Shown: one piece after another, positions 1-6,322 of the stretch
How positions within the stretch are numbered: position 1 is the first letter of the stretch
Layout: every line of letters begins with the position of its first letter
DNA from: Cyanobacteriota bacterium
GTDB lineage: Bacteria; Cyanobacteriota; Cyanobacteriia; PCC-6307; Cyanobiaceae
Reading direction: 5' to 3'
NCBI GenBank assembly: GCA_026389315.1
Contig: JAPLIC010000060.1
Coordinates: 1-63,956, forward strand
Length of the DNA: 63,956 nucleotides
The notes under the pieces: generated by a model
What the model was told of the DNA's origin: nothing
The model's input: only the letters and a program-made list of their open reading frames with translations
Databases searched by the model: none
Program-made: the position numbers and the translations under genes

Positions 1-55
1 CTCTGCACTCGGACTTCAACTGCATGCCAGTCCTGCTGTTGAGGCGGAGACGGCT

Positions 56-145
56 GTCTAACAATGCCATACACCTGTGCCGCCTCCAAATGACTCCCTT
101 TCGTCGCATGGAATCCTTGCGCCCAGGTGATGGCAAGCGTTAGCC
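56..145 (+). other. attC recombination site 1 (integron cassette boundary)
   Basis: The R'' box GTCTAAC (56-62) and the R' box GTTAGCC (139-145) flank an imperfect inverted repeat: TGCCATACACCTG near the left end pairs with CAGGTGATGGCA near the right end, leaving one unpaired base, as expected of a folded attC bottom strand. The layout (R''-L''-spacer-L'-R') and the 90-base length fit integron attC sites. It closely resembles the site at 3173-3262. Bases 1-55 would be the 3' end of the preceding cassette; no gene is visible in them. Confidence 0.75.
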
Positions 146-163
146 TGCATTCAACACCAACTC

Positions 164-697
164 ATGGCCTCAGAAATCTCCCAGCAAGACAACCTAGTCA
201 TTCAGAGCTATGCAACTATTGCCTTGCTCGCTGAACTCGGAAACAACAATTTACTTGGATCATCTTACTTTGGTGAGATGACGTTTGGAGCTCCGTGGAT
301 CAAAGAGGTCTTGCGCACAATAGGCATCGACAATCAAGGATGTGCAGTGATCGCGCTTTATGCAATGCTGGTATTACCTCGCGAGATCGTCGGACAAGCA
401 TATGCCACTGAGTACGATGCCATCAATTCGTTCCTACGCAACCACACTCAACACACAAGTACAACCTACCAATCAGACAACCCGGTCATTGATTTCATTC
501 GTCATATTCGGAATGCTGTTTCTCACGCCCGCATTGAGTTCCGGCCTGGTGATGTCATAATCTTTGAGGATATCCGAGGAAACGAATCGTTCTCGACTGA
601 ACTTCCGGTCATATACTTAGGCCAATTAGTCAGTCAGCTCCAGAACGTGCACTTGGCATACATTCAAAACATGAATCAGCAGGCACTTGAGATTTAA
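164..697 (+). CDS. HEPN-domain protein (cassette gene A)
   Basis: This 177-residue protein is the only gene of the cassette bounded by the attC sites at 56-145 and 708-795. Residues 116-121 read RNAVSH, the R-N-x3-H signature of HEPN domains, many of which are RNases in toxin-antitoxin or phage-defence systems; others are non-catalytic. The rest is predicted mainly helical, and no signal peptide or membrane segment is seen. The wording around the motif recalls the pEK499_p136-type HEPN family found on mobile elements. No partner antitoxin or MNT nucleotidyltransferase is adjacent. The start at 164 is the first ATG after the attC site. It is moderately AT-rich compared with the chromosomal genes further right, consistent with acquisition. 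The HEPN call is fairly secure; activity and target are inferred. Confidence 0.75.
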   Translation: MASEISQQDNLVIQSYATIALLAELGNNNLLGSSYFGEMTFGAPWIKEVLRTIGIDNQGCAVIALYAMLVLPREIVGQAYATEYDAINSFLRNHTQHTSTTYQSDNPVIDFIRHIRNAVSHARIEFRPGDVIIFEDIRGNESFSTELPVIYLGQLVSQLQNVHLAYIQNMNQQALEI

Positions 698-707
698 GCG
701 AGATGCG

Positions 708-795
708 GGCTAACATCCAGATCCAGAAGACGGGATCTGAGAGTAGATCTTCCCGTACCGAGGCATCTGCCCGCTTCTGATCTTGAGCGTTGGAC
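708..795 (+). other. attC recombination site 2
   Basis: The left box GGCTAAC (708-714) and the right box GTTGGAC (789-795) flank a stem in which AGATCCAGAAG...CGGG pairs with CCCG...CTTCTGATCTT. It is 88 bases long and begins 11 bases after the stop of the HEPN gene, the usual position of attC in a cassette. Its arms are nearly the same as those of the site at 2433-2517. Confidence 0.75.
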
Positions 796-1020
796 CAAGC
801 CGCTGCGCGGCAGATTCAACAGCCTAAGACTATCACCAAGCTGTCTTTATTCGCCCGCTCAACACCATTGCAGATCCAGCTCCCAGCTCTACAGCGATGC
901 CGGCTCAACACCAGTTACACTCCTTTTGAGGCCGTGAGAGCCATGGAGCAAGCACTTCTACCTACGATCGAGGCGAATCGTAAAGGGAATCTTAAAAACG
1001 ACCGGACATATCTCCTTTAG
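790..1020 (+). CDS. Uncertain or decayed cassette ORF (cassette B)
   Basis: The cassette between the attC sites ending at 795 and starting at 1062 offers only a 76-codon frame opening with TTG at 790, inside the attC R' box, or with ATG at 942 for the last 25 codons. I recognise no family, the composition is rich in Gln, Arg and Leu, and no clear ribosome binding site precedes it. It may be a decayed gene or non-coding cassette cargo. Cassettes without an obvious gene are common in chromosomal arrays, so the cassette is better supported than the protein. Confidence 0.2.
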   Translation: MDQAAARQIQQPKTITKLSLFARSTPLQIQLPALQRCRLNTSYTPFEAVRAMEQALLPTIEANRKGNLKNDRTYLL

Positions 1021-1061
1021 TGGGGGCCCCTAGGCCCCAGAGCCTCAGAGTTGCGGGGCTT

Positions 1062-1113
1062 GTCCAACACCGGATAGATCGTGGCTGCGCACGATCTATC
1101 CTTGCCGTTAGGC
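1062..1113 (+). other. attC-like site 3 (short, near-perfect hairpin)
   Basis: GTCCAAC (1062-1068) and GTTAGGC (1107-1113) flank the perfect inverted repeat GGATAGATCGT / ACGATCTATCC separated by an 8-base loop. At 52 bases it is at the very short end for attC sites and lacks the long variable spacer of its neighbours, so it could be a minimal or remodelled site. Spacing within the array and both core boxes support the call. Confidence 0.55.
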
Positions 1114-1120
1114 TTCTCTA

Positions 1121-1708
1121 ATGAGAGAGATCTCCCCTGCCCTGCATATGTCCTGCGAGGAGTTTCTCGCAATCTCTCCCAATGCGCGAGCCCATGCAGA
1201 GCGCATTCGAGCCCAAAAGCTTGCTGGAATTCGGCCGGTCCCGTCTCCATCGTTGCTCGATTATTCAACAGTTCTTCAGCCTGTGATCAGGGCCAATCTA
1301 ATCGACAAGGTAGCATCCTTAGTCGACGAAAACTTATTCGGTAGATCTGAAATGTGTCATCAGTTTGCCATCCTTGTATCCCGTGCGCTGTCTAATCTTG
1401 GCCTTAACGCGAAAACCATCGCGGGAACTGCAATGTATTACGAGAACGGCTGTGAGATTTTTAGATGGAAACACTATTGGGTGCGATGCGGTGCTGAGAT
1501 AATTGACGGAAACTCAGATATTCTTTTTGAGAATCCAAAAGTGCCAAAGAACATCATAGCGCCGCCATATTGGGGGCCGGTAAAATTGATTCCCCCCGAA
1601 AGAAGGCTTCGGCCATCTAATGAGATTGTGGCTCCAGATCCAGACGTCGACAATATCTGGTGGAATGAGCTCGATATTTGGCTCAATGGTCAGTCGGGCC
1701 CACGCTGA
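1121..1708 (+). CDS. Transglutaminase-like cysteine-protease-fold protein (cassette gene C)
   Basis: This 195-residue cassette protein is of unknown function. Three spaced elements resemble a transglutaminase/papain-like Cys-His-Asp triad: Cys79 in a helix start (SEMCHQFA), His118 followed by Tyr-Trp (KHYWV), and Asp129 in IIDGN. No signal peptide or membrane segment is evident. It begins 8 bases after the R' box of the attC site at 1062-1113 and ends just before the attC site at 1725-1810. An in-frame ATG at 1148 is an alternative start. A cassette-borne amidase, peptidase or toxin role is inference; the family assignment needs a profile search. Gene integrity looks good, with an uninterrupted frame and coding-like composition. 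Confidence 0.65.
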   Translation: MREISPALHMSCEEFLAISPNARAHAERIRAQKLAGIRPVPSPSLLDYSTVLQPVIRANLIDKVASLVDENLFGRSEMCHQFAILVSRALSNLGLNAKTIAGTAMYYENGCEIFRWKHYWVRCGAEIIDGNSDILFENPKVPKNIIAPPYWGPVKLIPPERRLRPSNEIVAPDPDVDNIWWNELDIWLNGQSGPR

Positions 1709-1724
1709 ACGCGGATTGTGCGAT

Positions 1725-1810
1725 GCCTAACAACAAAATTCAGCGGCCGGGACCAAGATTGTCTGGTGATGCCATTGGGCTTCTTCCCGCCGCTGATCTT
1801 GGCGTTAGGC
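1725..1810 (+). other. attC recombination site 4
   Basis: Canonical boxes GCCTAAC (1725-1731) and GTTAGGC (1804-1810) are exact complements. Inside, TTCAGCGGC...GGGA pairs with TCCC...GCCGCTGATC with a bulge. It is 86 bases long and is the best match to the attC consensus in the array. Confidence 0.8.
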
Positions 1811-1839
1811 CCCCCTGAAGGCTGCTTGTTGAGACAAAG

Positions 1840-1868
1840 TTGACGGAGGGTGTTTCCGTAGCTACGAT
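1840..1868 (+). promoter_or_regulatory. Promoter of the brnT-brnA cassette
   Basis: TTGACG (1840-1845) and TACGAT (1863-1868) are separated by 17 bases, an excellent sigma-70-type match lying entirely within the cassette. The predicted transcription start falls at about 1874-1876, which is also the GTG start codon of brnT, so the transcript may be leaderless. The cassette would be expressed independently of any integron Pc promoter. Confidence 0.6.
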
Positions 1869-1873
1869 AAAAT

Positions 1874-2173
1874 GTGCAGTTCGATTTCGACCCAGGCAAG
1901 GACGCGACCAATCTGAGCAAGCACGGCCTCTCCTTGGCGGCCGCAGCTGAGCTCGGTTGGGAAGCAGCACTCGTCTGGCTTGATGATCGGGCTGACTATG
2001 GTGAAGTAAGGATGGTTGCCTTGGCTCCAATTGGAGACATACTCTATTTTGTAGCCTTTGTAGATCGCGAGACGAAAAGGAGAATTATTAGCCTACGCAG
2101 AGCCAATCGCCGTGAGGTCAACCACTATGTCAAAGCCATTAAAGAAGATCAGCCTGAGGATGCCGACATTTGA
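1874..2173 (+). CDS. brnT: BrnT-family type II toxin (cassette gene D1)
   Basis: The 99-residue protein matches the BrnT family in length and motifs: an N-terminal FDFDPGKDATNLSKHGLS segment and a C-terminal RIISLRRANRREVNHY segment, the conserved basic region of this RelE-fold ribonuclease toxin. BrnT toxins inhibit growth by cleaving RNA and are neutralised by BrnA. The reading frame opens with GTG at 1874; the family's typical N-terminus starts right there, and this codon coincides with the predicted transcription start. Its 3' end overlaps brnA. Together the two genes fill the cassette between the attC sites at 1725-1810 and 2433-2517. Confidence 0.85.
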   Translation: MQFDFDPGKDATNLSKHGLSLAAAAELGWEAALVWLDDRADYGEVRMVALAPIGDILYFVAFVDRETKRRIISLRRANRREVNHYVKAIKEDQPEDADI

Positions 2174-2438
2174 GGAAGATCAGTTGATTACAGCGGCAGC
2201 GGAATCAGATCCAGACGCCCTTCCGCTTACAGACGAGCAGATGAGCGCAATGGTCCCCATTCGCGTGCTTCGCGGACGTCCAAAGTTGGCAAATAAAAAA
2301 CAACTAGTTTCAATCCGATATAGCCCTGAGGTTATTGACTATTTCAGGGCTTCTGGAGCTGGTTGGCAAGCTCGTATGGATGCTGTGCTGAAGGACTATG
2401 TTGAAGCTCACTCCACTGGCGATGCGAAGGGGGCGTAA
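2160..2438 (+). CDS. brnA: BrnA-family antitoxin (cassette gene D2)
   Basis: This is the partner antitoxin of the upstream toxin, overlapping it by 14 bases. The C-terminal half (VSIRYSPEVIDYFRASG... then W-x-A-R-x-x-A-V-L) is the ribbon-helix-helix DNA-binding module of BrnA, which binds the toxin and represses the operon. ATG 2160 places the start at MPTFEEDQL; an in-frame ATG at 2127 is an alternative. The stop codon lies inside the left core box of the next attC site, a tight gene-attC junction typical of cassettes. Confidence 0.8.
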   Translation: MPTFEEDQLITAAAESDPDALPLTDEQMSAMVPIRVLRGRPKLANKKQLVSIRYSPEVIDYFRASGAGWQARMDAVLKDYVEAHSTGDAKGA

Positions 2439-2517
2439 CATCAAGATTCAGAAGACGGGAGCGGAGGTAACTGCCAATTCCAAAATTTCAGCCCGCTTCT
2501 GATCTTGAGCGTTAGAA
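2433..2517 (+). other. attC recombination site 5
   Basis: Boxes GCGTAAC (2433-2439) and GTTAGAA (2511-2517) are somewhat degenerate, but the arms (AGATTCAGAAGACGGG pairing with CCCGCTTCTGATCTT) are nearly identical to those of the site at 708-795. The length is 85 bases. The brnA stop codon overlaps the left box. Confidence 0.7.
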
Positions 2518-2579
2518 AGATGGGACGCTGGCTACCGAGCCGACCAGTGGTATAGTCTGCGTATAGCCGCAACTAGGGC

Positions 2580-2822
2580 ATGCAGACGAGAGTTCAGAAG
2601 TGGGGAAACAGCCTTGGCGTGAGGATTCCCCGCGGCTTGGCAGATGAGGTGGGCTTGGGGGCTGGCACGGAAGTCAGTCTCATCGCGAAGGATGGTGAGC
2701 TGGTCTTGAGGCCCTCTCTGCCGAGCCGGCTCAGGCTTGCCGATCTTCTTGCTGGTATCACGCCAGAAAACATTCACGCTTCCGTTGATACGGGGGATGC
2801 CGTGGGTTCCGAAGCGTTCTGA
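2580..2822 (+). CDS. mazE: MazE-type AbrB-fold antitoxin (cassette gene E1)
   Basis: This 80-residue protein opens with TRVQKWGNSLGVRIPRGLA, the swapped-hairpin AbrB/MazE DNA-binding domain (K-W-G-N-S-x-G-x-R-I-P). The acidic C-terminal tail would wrap the toxin. It overlaps mazF by one base (TGATG at 2820-2824), so the two are translationally coupled. MazE neutralises MazF and autoregulates the operon. TATAGT at 2551-2556 is a possible -10 element, but no convincing -35 is paired with it. The pair occupies one cassette, between the attC sites at 2433-2517 and 3173-3262. Confidence 0.88.
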   Translation: MQTRVQKWGNSLGVRIPRGLADEVGLGAGTEVSLIAKDGELVLRPSLPSRLRLADLLAGITPENIHASVDTGDAVGSEAF

Positions 2823-3178
2823 TGTCTTCCTACGTGCCTGATCGTGGCGATTTGGTGTGGCTGGAGTTCACGCCACAGGCCGGATCTGAACAGCGTGGAA
2901 GACGGCCAGCACTTGTTCTTTCCCCAAAAACCTACAATGGGAAAGTAGGGCTGGCACTATTTTGTCCAATTACATCTAAGTTTAAGGGTTACCCTTTTGA
3001 GGTGGTGCTGCCTGATGGATATTCCGTGAGTGGAGTTGTTCTGTCCGATCAGCTGAAGAGCCTTGACTGGCGAACGAGGAAAGCGAAGTTCATCGAGCGG
3101 ATTTCTTCAGATGCAATGACGATGGTTATTGCGAGGGTGTTACCGCTTCTTGAGCCTGACACTCCTACCACTCTCTAA
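2822..3178 (+). CDS. mazF: MazF/PemK-type endoribonuclease toxin (cassette gene E2)
   Basis: The 118-residue protein has the PemK/MazF fold signature: RGDLVWLEF near the N-terminus, a Gly-rich loop followed by RRPALVLSP, and a central PITSK stretch. The distal VVLSDQLKSLDW segment carries the conserved S-D-Q-x-x-S-x-D. MazF toxins are sequence-specific mRNA interferases. The gene starts on the overlapping ATG of mazE's stop. Its own stop lies inside the left core box of the following attC site. Length and motifs appear intact, so the pair is probably functional. Confidence 0.9.
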   Translation: MSSYVPDRGDLVWLEFTPQAGSEQRGRRPALVLSPKTYNGKVGLALFCPITSKFKGYPFEVVLPDGYSVSGVVLSDQLKSLDWRTRKAKFIERISSDAMTMVIARVLPLLEPDTPTTL

Positions 3179-3262
3179 CACCGCCATGCACTTGAGCCGC
3201 CACCGGATGGCTAACTTCTTCGCGGAGCAGAACTTGCGGCATGGTGATGCTGAGCGTTAGCC
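3173..3262 (+). other. attC recombination site 6 (last recognised)
   Basis: CTCTAAC (3173-3179) and GTTAGCC (3256-3262) bound 90 bases whose left arm (TAACACCGCCATGCAC, then GCCGCC) closely matches the site at 56-145 (TAACAATGCCATACAC, then GCCGCC). The right arm ATGGTGATGC...GAGC pairs with it. No further attC site was found to the right. Confidence 0.75.
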
Positions 3263-3352
3263 GAATCCCTGGCATGGAACCCGATCTAGCCAACGGCGGA
3301 TGAAGCTCATGCCTTGAGTTATTGCTACGGTGATAGCAAAAGTACTCATACC

Positions 3353-3490
3353 ATGAATTTCATTTTACAATGCGACCAAGAGGTTAATGGACGCTGGATT
3401 GCAGAGGTCCCAGAGCTACCTGGCTTGCTCTCGTATGGCGACTCTGCAGACAGGCCGCCACCAAGTGCGTTTGGAACCTGTTGGCGTTGA
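3353..3490 (+). pseudogene. hicB: Truncated HicB-type antitoxin
   Basis: The first ~32 codons encode MNFILQCDQEVNGRWIAEVP followed by ELPGLLSYGDS, the N-terminal strand-strand region of HicB antitoxins (partial RNase H-like fold). The sequence then runs out of homology at about codon 33 and stops at 3488-3490, giving 45 residues instead of the usual 70 or more. The C-terminal half and any hicA partner are missing. The break lies between the last attC site and the PIN-domain fragment, so it probably marks the deletion that truncated the distal end of the array. Confidence 0.65.
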
Positions 3491-3639
3491 GATCAGCTGA
3501 TGCCAGTAGGCAGGCGGCGCAGGATTTCCTGGAGGCGCTGCTGGCCGTTGCGGGGGTGGAGCTGCTGCCGCTCTCCGCTGAGTGGCCCCTGCTGCAGCCC
3601 CTCTGCCGAGACCATCAGCTGGTGGGTAACACCATCAGC
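3490..3639 (+). pseudogene. PIN-domain (VapC-like) toxin C-terminal fragment
   Basis: This frame encodes AAQDFLEALLAVAGVELLPL followed by SAEWPLLQPLCRDHQLVGNTIS, which resembles the region of VapC-like PIN toxins just before the conserved Asp-Ala (DA) helix. There is no start codon with a plausible N-terminus, the catalytic acidic residues of a complete PIN domain are absent, and the similarity stops where the Uma2 gene's 3' end begins on the other strand. I read it as a remnant at the boundary between the cassette array and the core chromosome. The family call is by eye and tentative. Confidence 0.4.
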
Positions 3640-4287
3640 TCACACCACCCAGATCTCCTCCAGATCCAACTCCAGACCCTCCGCCAGCTCGCTGCCGTCA
3701 ACCCGGCTGGCGTTCTCCAGCCGTTCCGCCATCCCCTGCTGGCCGCCCCGCCAGATCTCCACCGCCCGCTCCTGGGGCAATAGCAACCAGCCGAGGCGGG
3801 CGCCATTGGCTTGATATTGCTCCATCTTGCGGCGCAGGGCCGTGATGCCTCTGGGCCCTTCGTCGCTGGTGCTTGCTAACTCGATCACCAGATCGGGGCA
3901 GAGGGGCGGGAAGCTGCGGCGTTGTTTGGGGCTGAGGGTCAGCCAGCGCTCTCTGCGCAACAAAGATAAATCGGGGCTCAGCACGGAACCATCGGCAAGC
4001 TGAAAGCCCGTGGAGCTGTCGAAGGCGATCCAGGTGCCGTTGCCTGGACCGTCGGCCCAAGCCAGAAGCCGCTGGCCCAAACGCAAGCTCCTTGCCCCTG
4101 TTTCCCCTCCGGTTGGCGTCATGACAATTAGATGGCCTTCAGCCGTGAGCTCCAGCACCGCCTCCGGATTGACCTGGCACACCCGCTCGAACTGCTCCGG
4201 CGTCAGCCGCAAATCCCAGGGCAACAGCAGCGGCGCCGGCTCCAGCCCAGGCGGCTGGGTGGTTGCGGGTGGGGGCGCCAGGGCCAT
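3640..4287 (-). CDS. Uma2-family putative restriction-endonuclease-fold protein
   Basis: The 215-residue protein has the Uma2/DUF820 layout: a helical N-terminus, then GGETG (Glu62), SPDLSLL (Asp106), PDLVIELAS (Glu136) and a basic helix with Lys154, a PD-(D/E)xK nuclease-like active-site pattern. Uma2 proteins are hugely expanded in cyanobacteria, and their biological role is unclear. The start ATG at 4287 gives a normal family length. It is the first intact gene right of the cassette array, on the opposite strand. Its 3' end abuts the PIN remnant. Confidence 0.8.
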   Translation of the reverse strand: MALAPPPATTQPPGLEPAPLLLPWDLRLTPEQFERVCQVNPEAVLELTAEGHLIVMTPTGGETGARSLRLGQRLLAWADGPGNGTWIAFDSSTGFQLADGSVLSPDLSLLRRERWLTLSPKQRRSFPPLCPDLVIELASTSDEGPRGITALRRKMEQYQANGARLGWLLLPQERAVEIWRGGQQGMAERLENASRVDGSELAEGLELDLEEIWVV

Positions 4288-4507
4288 GGGCTGGGCCGAA
4301 GTCGTTGTTCAACCTTAATGTCGTCGGCGGTTGAAGGGCCATCGTGGGCGTCACCAACCCTCAAGGCGCCGCCGCGCCGGCAAGGGATCCCATAGCGAGG
4401 CGCAACTGTTGAGCCGGCAGCCTGAGACGTTTTGGCTAAGGCCTCACAGCACTTTCCAGCCATTGCATGCACCTGAGCCACACTGCACCCCTCCGCCCCC
4501 TTCCGCC

Positions 4508-4909
4508 ATGACCCTCTCCACCAGCACCTACGACGGTGGCCTGCGCTGCAGTGCGGTGCATGGTCCCTCCGGCATCACGATCCACACCGATGCCCCCGTC
4601 GACAACCAGGGCCGGGGCGAGGCGTTTTCACCCACCGATCTGGTGGCGGCGGCGCTGGCCACCTGCATCCTGACGATCATGGGCATCACGGCCGATCGCG
4701 ATGGGTTTGCGATTGAGGGCAGCAGCGCCAAGGTGGAAAAGCGCATGACCAGCTCGGGGGTGCGCCGCATCGCCGAGCTGGAGGTGTGGGTGACCCTGCC
4801 GGCGGCACTCAATGACGAGCAGCGTCAAAAGCTGCGCCGCGCCGGTGAGGCCTGCCCGGTGAAACGCAGCCTGGAGGGATCGGTGCCGATGCAGATTCAT
4901 TGGAATTAG
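4508..4909 (+). CDS. OsmC family protein
   Basis: The 133-residue protein has the OsmC/Ohr fold signature, with Cys53 in SPTDLVAAALATC and Cys116 in GEACPVKRSLEGSVP, the two reactive cysteines of hydroperoxide-reducing OsmC proteins. Acidic Glu38 precedes the first motif. The family uses a redox-active cysteine pair to reduce organic hydroperoxides in the cytosol. The ATG at 4508 gives the normal family length; an open frame extends upstream but has no plausible N-terminus. It is followed after 70 bases by the M28 peptidase. Confidence 0.85.
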   Translation: MTLSTSTYDGGLRCSAVHGPSGITIHTDAPVDNQGRGEAFSPTDLVAAALATCILTIMGITADRDGFAIEGSSAKVEKRMTSSGVRRIAELEVWVTLPAALNDEQRQKLRRAGEACPVKRSLEGSVPMQIHWN

Positions 4910-4979
4910 GGGCCTTCCAGGCCCGCCTTAGGGCACGCCCTGCGCCCGCGCCCCCAGCGTCCCTTGCCAGCCGCCGCCC

Positions 4980-5852
4980 ATGACTTTTGTGCCAGGCTCC
5001 AGCGGCGGCCCCCGTTCCCTGGCCCCCGGCCTGCAGCAGCGCCTGCTGGTCCATCTGCAGCGGTGGGCCCGGCCCCGCCACAGCCACTGGGATCGCCTGG
5101 CCCTGCTGGCCGTGCGCGCCGAGCTGGCGGCCCTGCTGGCCCCCCTTGGCCCTTTGGAAGAACATCGCTTTGGGGTTGGTTCGCAGGCTGGCTGCAATTT
5201 GATTCTGCGCTTGCCGGGCCGCCAATCACACCGGCCTCCGTTATTGGTGGGCGCCCACTACGACGGGCCGTTGCATTCCCCCGGCGCCGATGACAACGCC
5301 ACCGGCTTGGCGGCCCTGGTCGAGTTGGCGCAGCACTGGGCCATGCAGCCGCCCCGGCGGCCCGTCTGGCTGGTGGCCTTTGACCAGGAGGAATCGGGCT
5401 TGCTGGGCAGCATCGCCCTGGCGGCCCAGCTCAGGGCCAGCGGCCAGGATTTGGCCCTGATGGTGAGTCTGGAGATGCTCGGCTACACCTCCAGCCAGCA
5501 GCGCTATCCCCTGGCGGCGATGCGCCATCTCTATGGCGAGCGGGGCGACTTCCTGGCCCTGGTCGCCAACTTCAAGGCCCTACCCCTGCTGCCAGCGCTG
5601 GCCCGGCGCCTGGGGCGCCATGTGCCCACCAAGCTGTTGCCGGTGCCCGGTGCCGGCCGCCTGCTGCCGGATGTGCGTCGTTCCGACCACAGCCCCTTCT
5701 GGGACAAGGGTTATGCCGCCGTCATGGCCACGGACACCTCCTTTCTGCGCAACCCCCACTACCACCAAGCCACAGACACCATCGCCAGCCTCGATCTGCC
5801 CTTTCTGACGGCGGTGACCACCGGCCTGGCCCAGGGCCTCTCGGCCCTCTGA
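4980..5852 (+). CDS. M28 family zinc peptidase
   Basis: The 290-residue protein carries the aminopeptidase M28 zinc motifs: GAHYDG (His93, Asp95), PGADDNATG (bridging Asp104), FDQEESG (Glu137/Glu138), a later SLEMLGY acidic residue, and a C-terminal HYHQATDT with the last histidine ligand. No signal peptide is visible, so it is likely cytosolic, although many family members are exported. The specific substrate cannot be read from sequence. It starts at ATG 4980 downstream of the OsmC gene on the same strand. Confidence 0.85.
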   Translation: MTFVPGSSGGPRSLAPGLQQRLLVHLQRWARPRHSHWDRLALLAVRAELAALLAPLGPLEEHRFGVGSQAGCNLILRLPGRQSHRPPLLVGAHYDGPLHSPGADDNATGLAALVELAQHWAMQPPRRPVWLVAFDQEESGLLGSIALAAQLRASGQDLALMVSLEMLGYTSSQQRYPLAAMRHLYGERGDFLALVANFKALPLLPALARRLGRHVPTKLLPVPGAGRLLPDVRRSDHSPFWDKGYAAVMATDTSFLRNPHYHQATDTIASLDLPFLTAVTTGLAQGLSAL

Positions 5853-5885
5853 ATTTGCGGTCTGCTCCGTTGCGAGCCCCTGGTT

Positions 5886-6182
5886 TCAGCCGCCGGGGCG
5901 CCCAGGAGATGCCAGCACAGCCGCTGGGGATTCAGGGGCCGCCGATGCCGGCCGCCGTTGGCGTTGCTCTGACCCTTCCGGCCGCGGCTTGGGACTCAAT
6001 GGTCGGCAGAAGCGAATCCGGTAGCTGTTGTGGGCTGCTCCCACCTGGGCGATCAGGGCTTCGCGGGCTTCATGGTGCAGTTCCTCCAGGCTGGCGGCCT
6101 GCACGTGGAGGGAGCGATCAGGGGCGGTGGCTTCGATCTGCCCGGGCCGCTCCGTCGTCACCAGGAAAACGATCTCGCGCAT
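5886..6182 (-). CDS. HicB-like small protein
   Basis: The 98-residue protein starting at ATG 6182 begins MREIVFLVTTERPGQIEATA and continues into a segment rich in LEELHHEAREAL. This pattern resembles the HicB-like antitoxin-fold proteins that are often misannotated as 2-oxoisovalerate dehydrogenase fragments. After about residue 60 the tail is Pro/Arg/Ala-rich and probably unstructured. No hicA-like gene is adjacent. It is convergent with the M28 peptidase and divergent from the M32 carboxypeptidase. The first 60 residues carry the family signal; the function is unknown. Confidence 0.6.
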   Translation of the reverse strand: MREIVFLVTTERPGQIEATAPDRSLHVQAASLEELHHEAREALIAQVGAAHNSYRIRFCRPLSPKPRPEGSEQRQRRPASAAPESPAAVLASPGRPGG

Positions 6183-6322
6183 GCCGATCTCTTGTCGTCT
6201 GAGCTTTGGGATGGTTCCAGCTTCACCGCCCTGGGCCCGGGTTGGCGGACTTCTGGGATACGGGCATCCGTAGTCCCGGCCCTCCCTTGCCGCCATGCTG
6301 GGGCCAGTGATAATCGCCCCCC

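Noticed and set aside
1017..1268. Minus-strand open frame covering attC site 3 and the start of cassette gene C
   Set aside because: It crosses a cassette boundary and is opposite a better-supported gene.
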